From Tamaricihabitans halophyticus (GTDB lineage: Bacteria; Actinomycetota; Actinomycetes; Mycobacteriales; Pseudonocardiaceae), in assembly GCF_004340875.1 (NCBI RefSeq), contig NZ_SLXQ01000004.1, forward strand, positions 248,001-312,000: a stretch of DNA of 64,000 nt, read 5' to 3'. The position numbers and the translations under genes are program-made. Below are positions 9,081 to 17,354 of this stretch, piece after piece. Under the pieces are notes generated by a model, which was not told where the DNA came from, ran no database searches, and saw only the letters and a program-made list of their open reading frames with translations. Every line of letters begins with the position of its first letter. The stretch's first letter is position 1.

Positions 9081-9230
9081 ATGGCTTGGCGCAGGCGTAC
9101 CCGCGGGCGGCACGGCCGCCCCGCGCGGGTCAAGGTCGTGATGGACGAAGCCCATGGGTGGCCACGGGTGACTCGGGTGCAGTTGCCGATGGAACCGCAC
9201 CCGCTCGAGATTCCCAGGAGGCCACGGTGA
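9081..9230 (+). CDS. Small basic protein, first of three overlapping ORFs (49 aa)
   Basis: A 49-residue Arg-rich protein of unknown function. The ATG at 9081 is preceded by GGGAGG. Its TGA overlaps the next start as GTGA (9227-9230). It belongs to a three-gene micro-operon divergent from the XRE/DUF397 pair. Comparable tiny ORFs accompany XRE/DUF397 loci in related actinomycetes, as far as I recall. No domain is recognisable. Confidence 0.6.
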   Translation: MAWRRRTRGRHGRPARVKVVMDEAHGWPRVTRVQLPMEPHPLEIPRRPR

Positions 9231-9445
9231 TCGAATGCGATCGGATCCTGCTGGCCAGGGCCATGCGAGTCAACCAGGAGCTCGGGCGAGTGACCGTAGC
9301 GCTGTTCGCCACGCAGAATGGCGGCGAACTCACCGCCAAACCACTACGGCTGGTCGGTGAACAGCTGCGTGATCTGGCCGACGCGATGCTGCACCGCGCG
9401 GACGAACTCGCCGCCACCCAGCCCGTACGCGATATCGAGACATGA
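9227..9445 (+). CDS. Small helical protein, second of three overlapping ORFs (72 aa)
   Basis: A 72-residue protein starting at GTG 9227 within a GTGA overlap. It is predicted to be mostly helical (VNQELGRVTVALFAT and LRLVGEQLRDLADAMLHRADELAA) and has no recognised family. Its TGA overlaps the third ORF as ATGA (9442-9445). The pair of overlaps argues that all three ORFs are translated from one message. Confidence 0.6.
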   Translation: MIECDRILLARAMRVNQELGRVTVALFATQNGGELTAKPLRLVGEQLRDLADAMLHRADELAATQPVRDIET

Positions 9446-9636
9446 ACGGCTGGCCGGGGCTGTTCAGCAGCCAACAGCTGCATCACGTCTCCCCCGGTAA
9501 TGAGCAACGCGTCCGGCACCGCGGCCGCAGCTTCGGCCTTGCCGACTGCGGCGCGGTGTGCCTCCCACCGATCGTCACACCGAACAGACCGTCGCGGTAC
9601 TGCGCGCGATGTTTCACCCAGAGTCGCGCCCGCTAG
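9442..9636 (+). CDS. Small Cys-rich protein, possible zinc knuckle (64 aa)
   Basis: A 64-residue protein starting in the ATGA overlap at 9442. It has an HRGRSFG-DCGAVC segment followed 15 residues later by YCARC, a His/Cys arrangement that could bind one zinc ion. No family assigned. Its TAG shares the tetranucleotide CTAG (9633-9636) with the TAG of the convergent phosphotransferase gene, so the two genes end on the same four bases. Together with ORFs 9081 and 9227 it forms the divergent partner of the XRE/DUF397 operon. Confidence 0.6.
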   Translation: MNGWPGLFSSQQLHHVSPGNEQRVRHRGRSFGLADCGAVCLPPIVTPNRPSRYCARCFTQSRAR

Positions 9637-10715
9637 GCCGCGTTGATCCGTCGGCTCGCCTGCTCGAACAGCGATAGCGTCGCCGCGTGCAGTCGTTGGC
9701 CCACCCGCTCCGGTGCCTGGCCCGCGCAGGCCCGCGCGTAGGTGCCTTCAAGCACGATGCCCAGTTTGAAACAGGCGAGCACCGCGTACCACTGGATCCC
9801 GCTGAGGTCGCGCGTACTGTGCTGGGCGTATCGCGCGATCACCTCCGCCTCGGTCGGAAACCCCGAATGGCCGCCGAGCGCGCTGTTCATCCCGGCTACC
9901 CCACCCTCGGCATGTGGCCAGGTCGCCAGCAACCAGCCAAGGTCAAGCAGCGGATCGCCCACCGTGCACATCTCCCAGTCCACAATGGCCGCGACCGCGG
10001 TACCCGCTGGTTCGAACAGCACGTTCGCGAAGTGGTAATCGCCGTGCAGGATGCCTGGTGTCCAGCGCGCCGGCTGGTTTCGCCGTAGCCATTCCGCCAC
10101 AGTGGACACATCACCGATGCTCGCGCCGGGATAACCCGGGTACTGCTGATAACTCGCCAGCTCGCCAAGCCAACGATCTACCTGACGGTCCAGAAATCCC
10201 TCCACTCGGCCAAAATCCGCCAGGCCGACCGCGAGATGATCCACCGCGCCGAGCTTGGCGATCGCGTCCACGACGGACAGCCCCATCCCGTGCCGCATCG
10301 CGGGATCACTCGCCTGTGGCTCGGGTAGCTCGACCGCCACGTTGATCCCGGTTACCGGTTCCATCAGGTAGAAGGCCGCACCCAGCACGGACTCCTCCGG
10401 GCAGGGCGCGATCAGTTTCGGATGTGGCACGTCGGTGTCCGCGATCGCCGCGAGTAGCCGCATCTCCCTGCGAATGACCCGGTTACTGCGCTCCCGCAGG
10501 TGCCGCGGCCCCCTGCGCAGCACGAACGAGCGGTCGCCTCGCTCGAAGCGCAGCATGATGTTCTGCGTGCCGCCGCTGAGCGGGCGCAAGTCCCGGATAT
10601 CCGAACCGGTCACGAGCTCGCGCGCATCCATCCAGCTGGCGAGGCTGGCTACGTCCACAACCGACTGGTCGACGACTTCCGCGGTCTCCGCGGCACGTTC
10701 CGCGTTCTTGCCCAT
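9633..10715 (-). CDS. APH-family phosphotransferase (ACAD10-like kinase)
   Basis: A 360-residue aminoglycoside-phosphotransferase/choline-kinase fold protein. The nucleotide-binding GGTQNIMLRFERG, the catalytic HGDYHFANVLF loop and the metal-binding DWEMCTVGDPLLDLGWLL motif are all intact. The closest look is to the APH-like proteins related to the N-terminal part of ACAD10, linked to hydroxy-acyl or acyl-CoA catabolism, rather than to true drug kinases. The ATG at 10715 has GAGGCGGG upstream. An in-frame GTG at 10733 directly abuts the ilvD stop. It is probably cotranscribed with ilvD. Confidence 0.85.
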   Translation of the reverse strand: MGKNAERAAETAEVVDQSVVDVASLASWMDARELVTGSDIRDLRPLSGGTQNIMLRFERGDRSFVLRRGPRHLRERSNRVIRREMRLLAAIADTDVPHPKLIAPCPEESVLGAAFYLMEPVTGINVAVELPEPQASDPAMRHGMGLSVVDAIAKLGAVDHLAVGLADFGRVEGFLDRQVDRWLGELASYQQYPGYPGASIGDVSTVAEWLRRNQPARWTPGILHGDYHFANVLFEPAGTAVAAIVDWEMCTVGDPLLDLGWLLATWPHAEGGVAGMNSALGGHSGFPTEAEVIARYAQHSTRDLSGIQWYAVLACFKLGIVLEGTYARACAGQAPERVGQRLHAATLSLFEQASRRINAA

Positions 10716-10733
10716 GGTTGCCCGCCTCGTCAC

Positions 10734-12437
10734 TCAGGAACAGACCGCGCCCTGTGCGGCGGAACCGACCAACCGCGCGTACTTGCGCAGCACACCGGTT
10801 CCACGACGCTCCGCGGGTGGTTGCCAGTTCGCCGCGCGCCGCGCCAGCTCTGCCTCGTCCACCAGGAGCTCGAGGCTGCGGCTCGGCATATCGAGCACGA
10901 TCGGATCGCCGTCGGCAACCAACGCGATCGGCCCGCCATGTGCCGCCTCCGGCGCGATATGGCCAACGCACAAACCCGTCGTACCACCCGAGAACCGCCC
11001 ATCGGTCAGCAGCAGCACATCCTTGCCGAGCCCGGCCCCCTTGATCGCACCGGTCACCGCGAGCATCTCGCGCATCCCCGGACCACCCATCGGCCCTTCG
11101 TTGCGGATCACCACCACATCGCCGGAGCGCAACTCGCCAAGCGCGTCCATCGCGGCCAGCTCGCCGTCGAACACCCTGGCGGTGCCCTCGAAGCGGGTCG
11201 AATCGAAGCCGGCGCTTTTCACCACGGCGCCGTCCGGCGCCAGGCTGCCGTGCAGGATCGTGAGCCCACCAGTCGGGTGGACCGGATCCGACATCGCGCG
11301 CAGCACCGAACCGTCCAGTCGAGGTGGATCCAGCTCGGCCAGATTCTCCGCCACGGTCTTACCGGTGACCGTTTGGCAATCGCCGTGCACCAGACCCGCC
11401 TCGAGCAGCGCCCGCAGCACCACGGGTACGCCGCCAACCCGGTCGACCGCGGTCATCACGTACTTGCCGAACGGCTTGACGTCCGCGAGATGTGGCACCC
11501 GCTCACCGATCCGCGCGAAATCCGCCAAGGTCAGCCGGACCTCGGCCTCGTGGGCAATCGCCAGCAGGTGCAGTACCGCGTTCGTCGACCCACCCAGTGC
11601 CATCACCACGGCGATCGCGTTCTCGAACGCCTCGCGAGTGAGGATGTCCCGTGCGGTGCGCCCGCCTCGCAACATGCCAAGCACCGCTTCGCCACTCTCC
11701 CTGGCCAGCACGTCCCGCCGGCGATCCACCGAGGGCGGGCTGGCCGAACCGGGCAACGCCATGCCGAGCGCTTCGGCCACGCACGCCATGGTGTTCGCGG
11801 TGTACATCCCGCCGCAGGCGCCCTCACCAGGGCAGATCGCCCGTTCGATGCGGTCCACCTCGGCCCGCGAGATCAGCCCCCGCGAGCACGCCCCGACCGC
11901 TTCGAAGGCGTCGATAATGGTGACTTCCCTACCATCCACGCTGCCCGGCAGGATGGAACCCGCATAGACGAACACCGAGGCCAGGTCCAGTCGCGCGGCG
12001 GCCATCAGCATGCCAGGCAGGCTCTTGTCGCAACCGGCGAGCAGGACGGTTCCGTCGAACCGCTCGGCCTGCACCACCGTCTCCACCGAGTCGGCGATGA
12101 TTTCCCTGGAGACCAGGGAGTAGTGCATACCCGCATGGCCCATCGAGATCCCGTCCGAGACGGAGATGGTCCCGAACTCGAGCGGGTATCCACCGGCGGC
12201 GTGTACGCCCTGCTTGCTCGCCTCGGCCAGCCGCTGTAGCGAAAGGTTGCACGGCGTGATCTCGTTCCACGACGAGGCGATCCCGACCTGCGGTTTGGCG
12301 AAGTCGTCATCGCCGAGGCCAACGGCGCGCAACATCCCGCGAGCCGCCGCACGCTCCATACCGTCCGTGACATCCCGGCTACGTGGCTTCGGATCTGGCC
12401 CGTCACCAAGCGTCTGATCAGTTGGTCCGGTATCCAT
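10734..12437 (-). CDS. ilvD: Dihydroxy-acid dehydratase (IlvD/Edd family)
   Basis: A 567-residue IlvD/Edd-family dehydratase. It converts 2,3-dihydroxy-isovalerate or -methylvalerate to the 2-oxo acid in branched-chain amino acid synthesis and needs an Fe-S cluster. The three cluster cysteines sit in [17 protein letters not shown] and [52 protein letters not shown] and TDGRFSGGT are the remaining hallmarks. The ATG at 12437 has AAGGGAG at the right distance. It stands apart from ilvB/N/C, so it may be a second copy or act on a sugar acid. The APH-like kinase follows without a gap. Confidence 0.94.
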   Translation of the reverse strand: MDTGPTDQTLGDGPDPKPRSRDVTDGMERAAARGMLRAVGLGDDDFAKPQVGIASSWNEITPCNLSLQRLAEASKQGVHAAGGYPLEFGTISVSDGISMGHAGMHYSLVSREIIADSVETVVQAERFDGTVLLAGCDKSLPGMLMAAARLDLASVFVYAGSILPGSVDGREVTIIDAFEAVGACSRGLISRAEVDRIERAICPGEGACGGMYTANTMACVAEALGMALPGSASPPSVDRRRDVLARESGEAVLGMLRGGRTARDILTREAFENAIAVVMALGGSTNAVLHLLAIAHEAEVRLTLADFARIGERVPHLADVKPFGKYVMTAVDRVGGVPVVLRALLEAGLVHGDCQTVTGKTVAENLAELDPPRLDGSVLRAMSDPVHPTGGLTILHGSLAPDGAVVKSAGFDSTRFEGTARVFDGELAAMDALGELRSGDVVVIRNEGPMGGPGMREMLAVTGAIKGAGLGKDVLLLTDGRFSGGTTGLCVGHIAPEAAHGGPIALVADGDPIVLDMPSRSLELLVDEAELARRAANWQPPAERRGTGVLRKYARLVGSAAQGAVCS

Positions 12438-12710
12438 CGGACGGCTCCCTTGCTTCGTGCGGATGCCCCGTGCTCACGAGATCACATTCCACCACCGGCG
12501 ACAACGTGTGGACTTCCCACGCATCCGACGAGGATTATTCAAATGTGATTTCGGGCATACCATCCTGACCTGCGGCTACCTAACGGAGCGCATACTTTGT
12601 GCGCCGTCTGGCTGACCGGCGAGCCGAACAAGTGTCAGGATTTTGGCCGCACCACTTTTTAGCAGCGCACCCGACTGACCGCCTCGGCCAACCCGCTACG
12701 GAGCATCCGA
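12438..12710. other. Divergent intergenic region, ilvD / methyltransferase
   Basis: These 273 bases contain no supported gene. They must hold promoters for both divergent genes. I see no palindrome, T-box or riboswitch pattern that I could name. Confidence 0.5.
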
Positions 12711-13304
12711 ATGTCCTACCTGCTGGCGTCCCTCCGCAATCCCGTGCGTACCGCGACGCTCGCTTCGACGACTACCGCCTGCGCCGAACAGTTCGTCGGC
12801 GACATCGGGCTGAGCAGTGCCAAACGGGTCGTCGAGCTCGGCGCCGGCAGCGGTTCGGTCACCAGCGTGCTGCGGCGACAACTACCTACCGAAGCCGAAC
12901 TACTCGCCGTCGAGGTCAGCCCGATCCTGGCCAAGCAACTGCGGCGGCGCTGCGCGGGCCTTGGCGTGGACGTCATCCACGGATCGGCCTTTCAGCTGCC
13001 CGAACTGCTTGCCGAACGTGGCATGGACAACGTGGACCATGTGGTCTCCACGCTGCCGTGGACGATGCTGTCCGCGCAGCAGCAGCGGGACCTGCTGGGG
13101 ACGATCCGCGATGTCCTCGACCCGACCGGCACGTTCAGCACCCTGCTCGCCGCGCACCGCTTCGACAGCAAGTCCGGCAGGCTGTTCGGGCGGCTGCTTC
13201 GCGAACAGTTCGACGAGGTACGGCCGGGACGTGTGTTCTGGCCGAACCTGCCGCCGCTGCGGCCATACCACTGCTCCCCCTATGGGGACCCGCCGCGCAA
13301 CTGA
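12711..13304 (+). CDS. SAM-dependent methyltransferase, phospholipid N-methyltransferase-like
   Basis: A 197-residue class I methyltransferase. VVELGAGSGSVTSVL is the SAM-binding glycine loop, ELLAVEVSPILAKQL carries the acidic residue after strand 2, and VSTLPWTML occupies the NPPF-like position. The N-terminal LRNPVRTATLASTTTACAEQFV resembles the start of PmtA-type phospholipid methyltransferases and related rRNA-dimethylase-fold proteins. The exact substrate is uncertain. The ATG at 12711 follows GGAG. The end (13304) nearly touches the end of the convergent ROK gene (13313). Confidence 0.75.
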   Translation: MSYLLASLRNPVRTATLASTTTACAEQFVGDIGLSSAKRVVELGAGSGSVTSVLRRQLPTEAELLAVEVSPILAKQLRRRCAGLGVDVIHGSAFQLPELLAERGMDNVDHVVSTLPWTMLSAQQQRDLLGTIRDVLDPTGTFSTLLAAHRFDSKSGRLFGRLLREQFDEVRPGRVFWPNLPPLRPYHCSPYGDPPRN

Positions 13305-13312
13305 CCAGCACG

Positions 13313-14497
13313 TTACGCCAGGCGCTGGGCCATCGCATCGATCGTGGCCGGAGCCAGCATCTCGTCGGCGACCAACCCGGCCAGCCCGGTCAGCGTCGCG
13401 TTCTCGCCGAGCGCGGACGGTTCAATCCTCAGCTTCTTCAACGCGCTGGCATGCGCGTTCGCCGTCACCGTCTCGGTAAGCCGGTCCAGAAACGGCGGTA
13501 GCACCCCGATAGCGCCGCCGACCCGTAGATAACGTGGGTTCACGATGGTGACCACGGTGGCCAGCACAGTGCCGACGAGTTTGCCGGCATCGGCGGTTGC
13601 CCGTACCGCGTCCCGCTGGCCCGCCCGCACCAGGCGCGCCACATCCCCCACCGAGCGCGCGCCCGTCGAACGCAATCGCCGCGCCAGTGCATAGCCACTG
13701 GCTACCGCGAACACACAACCCCGCCGACCACAGGTGCACGGCTGCTCGTTGCCTTCGATCCGCATATGGCCGATCTCGCCCGCGCCACCGCTTTCGCCCC
13801 GGTGCGTACGACCATAGGTGACCACGCCGGCGCCAATCCCGGTACCGATCTTGACGCCGACCAGCGCGGCAGCCGGCCGGCCGAGCGCGAAATAGTCGCC
13901 GAACGCCAGCGCGTTCGCGTCATTCTCCAGCACCACCGGAACCCCGAAAGCCTCTTCGAAGGGTGCGCGCAGCGGTACGCCCGTCCACTCCGGCATCGTC
14001 GGCGGCGCCACGGTACAGCCGCGGCTGCCATCAACCTGACCAGGCACGCCAAGACCGACGGCACACAGGCTGTTCGCCCTGCCGGCACGCTCGAGCAGCT
14101 CCTGCCCTTGCTCGACCAGTTCCGGAAGTGTCCGGTGTGGACCGCTGCGCGCGGCGACGGGTTGCTCGCTGCGCAGGAAGACCGTGCCGCACAGGTCGAC
14201 CACGGCGAGCGTGGCGTGGCTCTGGCCCAGGTCGATCACCAACGCGGTACGTCCCGTGTCATCCACGCCGAGTAGTTCCGCCCGCCGGCCACCGCTGGAC
14301 TCCTGATGCCCAGTCCGGCGCAGCCAGCCCAATCTGTCCAAGGTGTCTAGTCGATCGACCATGGTCGCTCTGGACAGCCCTACGCGAGCCTGGAGTTCCT
14401 GTCTGGTCAGCGGGCCATCAGCGCGTAGCACGGCCAGGATATGCCCCGGGGACGTCGGATTCGGCCGACTCGCGACAGGTGGGTACTCCGGAGGCAT
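13313..14497 (-). CDS. ROK-family transcriptional regulator at the end of the phn operon
   Basis: A 394-residue ROK-type regulator. An N-terminal winged helix (LTRQELQARVGLSRATMVDRLDTLDRLG) precedes the sugar-kinase fold, with the phosphate loop VIDLGQSHATLAVVDL, ENDANALAFGDYF, GTGIGAGVV and GEIGHMRI. The zinc motif reads CTCGRRGCVFAVASG; the Glu that usually follows the last Cys is Phe. The ATG at 14497 is preferred because the conserved part begins there; an ATG at 14569, ten bases after the stop codon of the phosphatase-like gene, would add 24 unconserved residues. ROK regulators respond to sugars or sugar phosphates. A ribose-phosphate signal from C-P lyase metabolism is an inference only. 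Confidence 0.85.
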   Translation of the reverse strand: MPPEYPPVASRPNPTSPGHILAVLRADGPLTRQELQARVGLSRATMVDRLDTLDRLGWLRRTGHQESSGGRRAELLGVDDTGRTALVIDLGQSHATLAVVDLCGTVFLRSEQPVAARSGPHRTLPELVEQGQELLERAGRANSLCAVGLGVPGQVDGSRGCTVAPPTMPEWTGVPLRAPFEEAFGVPVVLENDANALAFGDYFALGRPAAALVGVKIGTGIGAGVVTYGRTHRGESGGAGEIGHMRIEGNEQPCTCGRRGCVFAVASGYALARRLRSTGARSVGDVARLVRAGQRDAVRATADAGKLVGTVLATVVTIVNPRYLRVGGAIGVLPPFLDRLTETVTANAHASALKKLRIEPSALGENATLTGLAGLVADEMLAPATIDAMAQRLA

Positions 14498-14576
14498 CTC
14501 CCCATCATCCCTGACCTGCCCTTGCCGGCACGCAACCGACACCCACGCTGTGCGCCCCGCCACCGCCATACATCGG

Positions 14577-15401
14577 TCAGCCTCGAATCGCGCCAGCCAG
14601 CTCCTCCGCGAGCAGTGGGGTCGCGGCGACCACCCCGGACCACCGTTTGCTCAGATCGTTGTCGATCTCGACTGGCCGTCCGAACGCATCCAGTACACAA
14701 CCACCGGCCGCCGGCACCAGCACCAGCGCGGCGGCCAGGTCAACGATGCGATGGGTGTCCGAGCCGGCATCCACGAAACCATCCGTCGCGCCCTCGGCAA
14801 CAAGCGCGGCTTCCAGGCAGCTGGTGGACAGCACCCGAACCCTGCTGGCCTGATCCGCTACCCGCCACCACGCGTCCACGGTGTGCCGCTGCGGGCGCAG
14901 CAGGCTCACCGCCGCGCCAGCGAGGCTCGTCCGGCCGGTCGTGCGATACGGCGTCGGCTCGCCAGCCACCGCACGCCAGCACCGCCCGGTGTCCAGCCAG
15001 CAGGTCAGCGACTCCACCGGAACCCCATCGCGCACCAGGGTCGCGGCGAAGGCCGACAGCGGAACACCCGCCACCGCGTTCGCCGTTCCGTCCACCGGAT
15101 CAACCACGATCGTGCTCGCCGATCCGTTGTCGACGACGCCGACCTCCTCGCTGAGCAGGTTCACCCCTAGCCGGTTCACCTGCTCCGCGATGGCGCCATC
15201 CACCAGCTCATCGAGTCGCATCGTCGGCGTTCCGTCCGCCCCCATACCGACCTTCTCGGCCAGCTCCGTGCGGGTGAGCGTGCCGCGTGCCGACCGGAAG
15301 GCGGCGGCGGCCACGTTCGCGAGCGCCGCCAGCGCCGGGTCGGTAGCCGCAGGAATCTCCGGATCTGGGATCGGCCAGCCGATCAGGCCCGGGTCGGTCA
15401 C
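14577..15401 (-). CDS. Inositol-monophosphatase-superfamily phosphatase coupled to phnM
   Basis: A 274-residue member of the lithium-sensitive IMPase/FBPase/bisphosphate-nucleotidase superfamily. Metal-binding motifs are present: SEEVG (about 84-88), VVDPVDGTAN (about 99-108) and a second Asp in HRIVDLAAALVLVPAAGG (Asp about 221). The GTG at 15401 overlaps the phnM stop as GTGA, tight translational coupling that puts the enzyme inside the phosphonate pathway. An upstream GTG at 15455 would overlap phnM more deeply. No PhnP or PhnN is encoded here, so I infer that this enzyme may dephosphorylate a ribose bisphosphate, or the cyclic phosphate product, released by C-P lyase. That activity is not shown for the family. 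Confidence 0.85.
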   Translation of the reverse strand: MTDPGLIGWPIPDPEIPAATDPALAALANVAAAAFRSARGTLTRTELAEKVGMGADGTPTMRLDELVDGAIAEQVNRLGVNLLSEEVGVVDNGSASTIVVDPVDGTANAVAGVPLSAFAATLVRDGVPVESLTCWLDTGRCWRAVAGEPTPYRTTGRTSLAGAAVSLLRPQRHTVDAWWRVADQASRVRVLSTSCLEAALVAEGATDGFVDAGSDTHRIVDLAAALVLVPAAGGCVLDAFGRPVEIDNDLSKRWSGVVAATPLLAEELAGAIRG

Positions 15402-16615
15402 CGCGTACTCCTCTCCGGCACGGCCGCTGGCAGCACTGATCGTACGGCCGGCCACTGACCGCTGAGCGACACCAACACCAGATCCGCACGCAGGCCCTCG
15501 GCCAGCGCACCCCGGTCGGTCAACCCAGCTACCTCGGCGGCACCTTCGGTCACCAACCGAATCGCCGACGGCACGTCGAGTTCCCCGAACCGCACCAGAT
15601 CGAACGCGGCGGCAAGCAGGCCGGACGGCAGATAGTCCGAGGCAAGCGCGGTCACCAGGTTCTCCGCGATGAGCTCCTGGCCAGAGGCGTTGCCGTTATG
15701 CGAACCGCCACGCAGCACGTTCGGCGCGCCCATCACCACGGGCAAGCCATGCTCGCGGGCCGCGATGGCCGCCTCGCGAGTGGTCGGGAACTCAGCCACC
15801 GCGCCACCCCGGGTGCACAGCGCGGAGATCTCCGCCGCGCTGTCCGGATCGTGCCCAAGGAGCCGGATCTGGCCGGCCTGTGCAAGCTCGCCCACCCAGT
15901 CCAAGGCCTCAGTACGCACCGACAGCCGCTCGTTGCGTTTCTCGATCATCGCATCGACCTGCTGTTTCGCCTCCTCCTCCGCGTAGCCGCGGGTACCCAT
16001 CAGATAGCGCTCGAAGTACCGGCGGTCCGCGTACTGGCCCTGCCCGGGAGTGTGGTCCTCATGCGAAACCAGCGGCACTCCGGACACCGTGTCCAGCCTG
16101 CGGCGTAACGCCGCGAGACCCGTTGGGCACCGCACGTCCAACCGGTACAGGATATGGTGCGCGACCAGAGCGTGCGTATGGTTATCGATCGCCGCACACG
16201 TCTCCTCTGCCGCCCGCACCGACCGGCGCAACCCACCGGCCATACCGTCCTCGAAGCCAGCACCGTGAAACACCGTCGTTACCCCGGCGGCGCGGAGTTT
16301 GCCCTCAAAGGACACCAACGCGAACTCGATTGGCAGTTCGGCGCCGGGCCGTGGCAGCCGTTCCTTCTCCAAGCCGTCGCTGTGTACATCCACCAGTCCG
16401 GGCAGGCACAACATGCCCTGACCATCTACATCAGACAAGGTACCTGGCGTATGCGGTTCGACCGCGGCGATCAGCCCATCGCGCACCACGATCCGCGCAT
16501 CATCGAGCACCCGGTCCGGCAGCACCGCGCGAACATGGCCAAGCACAAAGTTTCGCGGCGCGCCGGCCAGCGTCCAACCGCCCTCACCAACCCGTTCCAG
16601 TATCCCCGCGGTCAT
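15398..16615 (-). CDS. phnM: PhnM, ribosyl-phosphonate triphosphate diphosphohydrolase
   Basis: A 405-residue amidohydrolase-fold PhnM. It removes pyrophosphate from alpha-D-ribose 1-methylphosphonate 5-triphosphate to give the 5-phosphate substrate of C-P lyase. Hallmarks are LPGLVDVHSDGLEKE, VFHGAGFEDG, SHEDHTPGQGQY, LGHDPDSAAE and GAPNVLRGGSHNGN. It starts in an ATGA overlap with phnL (16612-16615) and ends in a GTGA overlap with the phosphatase-like gene. All catalytic landmarks look intact and the length is close to the E. coli protein (378) with a short N-terminal extension. Confidence 0.95.
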   Translation of the reverse strand: MTAGILERVGEGGWTLAGAPRNFVLGHVRAVLPDRVLDDARIVVRDGLIAAVEPHTPGTLSDVDGQGMLCLPGLVDVHSDGLEKERLPRPGAELPIEFALVSFEGKLRAAGVTTVFHGAGFEDGMAGGLRRSVRAAEETCAAIDNHTHALVAHHILYRLDVRCPTGLAALRRRLDTVSGVPLVSHEDHTPGQGQYADRRYFERYLMGTRGYAEEEAKQQVDAMIEKRNERLSVRTEALDWVGELAQAGQIRLLGHDPDSAAEISALCTRGGAVAEFPTTREAAIAAREHGLPVVMGAPNVLRGGSHNGNASGQELIAENLVTALASDYLPSGLLAAAFDLVRFGELDVPSAIRLVTEGAAEVAGLTDRGALAEGLRADLVLVSLSGQWPAVRSVLPAAVPERSTR

Positions 16616-17349
16616 GCCGCCTCCCCTAGCACATCGGCCGGCGCGCCGTCCCGGCTGACCGTCCCATCCGCGAGCAGCACCACCCTGGTGGCCAACCGTC
16701 GCATCACTTCGGCGTCGTGGAAAACAGCAAGTACGGCGACGTTCTGCTCGACAAGGGAATCCACCAAGCTCAGCGCGGCCTCACGGTTCTCTGGGTCCAA
16801 TGCGGACACTGGCTCGTCGAGCAACAGCAACCGAGGTGGCCGCACGGTACCCGCCGCGAGATTCACCCGCTGCCGCTCGCCACCGGAAAGTACGCCACAA
16901 TCGACGTCCCACAGGCTTTCGTCCACATTCAACCGATGTAGCGCCGCGGCCGCCGCATCGCGCGCCTGTTCCCGATCCAACCCACGCCGGCGTGCGGTCG
17001 CGGCGACCGTTTCGAGCGGTCCGGTGCGTGGTGGCGCGGCCAGAAACTGCGAAACGTAGCCGATTTCCCTGCCGCGCAGTCGCGCCATCGCGCGATCCGG
17101 CAGTCCGGTGAGCTCGATCGGTTCGCCGCTCGTTGTCATTCGAACCGACCCCGAGTCGGCGAGATAGGTTCGGTACACACAACGCAGCAGCGAGGATTTG
17201 CCCGCACCGCTGGCACCGGCCAAGGCGACGTGCTCCCCCGCGTGCACGTCCAGGTCCACGCCGTGCAGGGAGGACACTCGTCGGCCGTCGATCGTGTGCA
17301 GAGTGAAGGTTTTGCGTAGCTCGCGTACCGCGAGCACCGGACTAGCCAT
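16612..17349 (-). CDS. phnL: PhnL, C-P lyase system ABC-type ATPase
   Basis: A 245-residue ABC ATPase subunit of the phosphonate pathway. In E. coli PhnL is needed with PhnG, H and I for the ribosyl-transfer step and binds the core complex through PhnK. Walker A is GASGAGKSSL, the signature is LSGGERQRVNL and Walker B is LLLLDEPVSALD. The H-loop is VFHD. The ATG at 17349 sits eight bases after a perfect AAGGAGG; the in-frame GTG at 17358 overlaps the phnJK stop (GTGA) but abuts the Shine-Dalgarno. The gene is soluble-protein-like, with no membrane segments. Confidence 0.94.
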   Translation of the reverse strand: MASPVLAVRELRKTFTLHTIDGRRVSSLHGVDLDVHAGEHVALAGASGAGKSSLLRCVYRTYLADSGSVRMTTSGEPIELTGLPDRAMARLRGREIGYVSQFLAAPPRTGPLETVAATARRRGLDREQARDAAAAALHRLNVDESLWDVDCGVLSGGERQRVNLAAGTVRPPRLLLLDEPVSALDPENREAALSLVDSLVEQNVAVLAVFHDAEVMRRLATRVVLLADGTVSRDGAPADVLGEAA

Positions 17350-17354
17350 GGCAC

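Noticed and set aside
10435-12239. Long open frames (about 510 and 579 codons) antisense to ilvD
   Set aside because: They are GC-codon-bias shadows; the minus-strand protein is a complete IlvD, and the antisense translations are rich in Arg/His/Pro without any domain.
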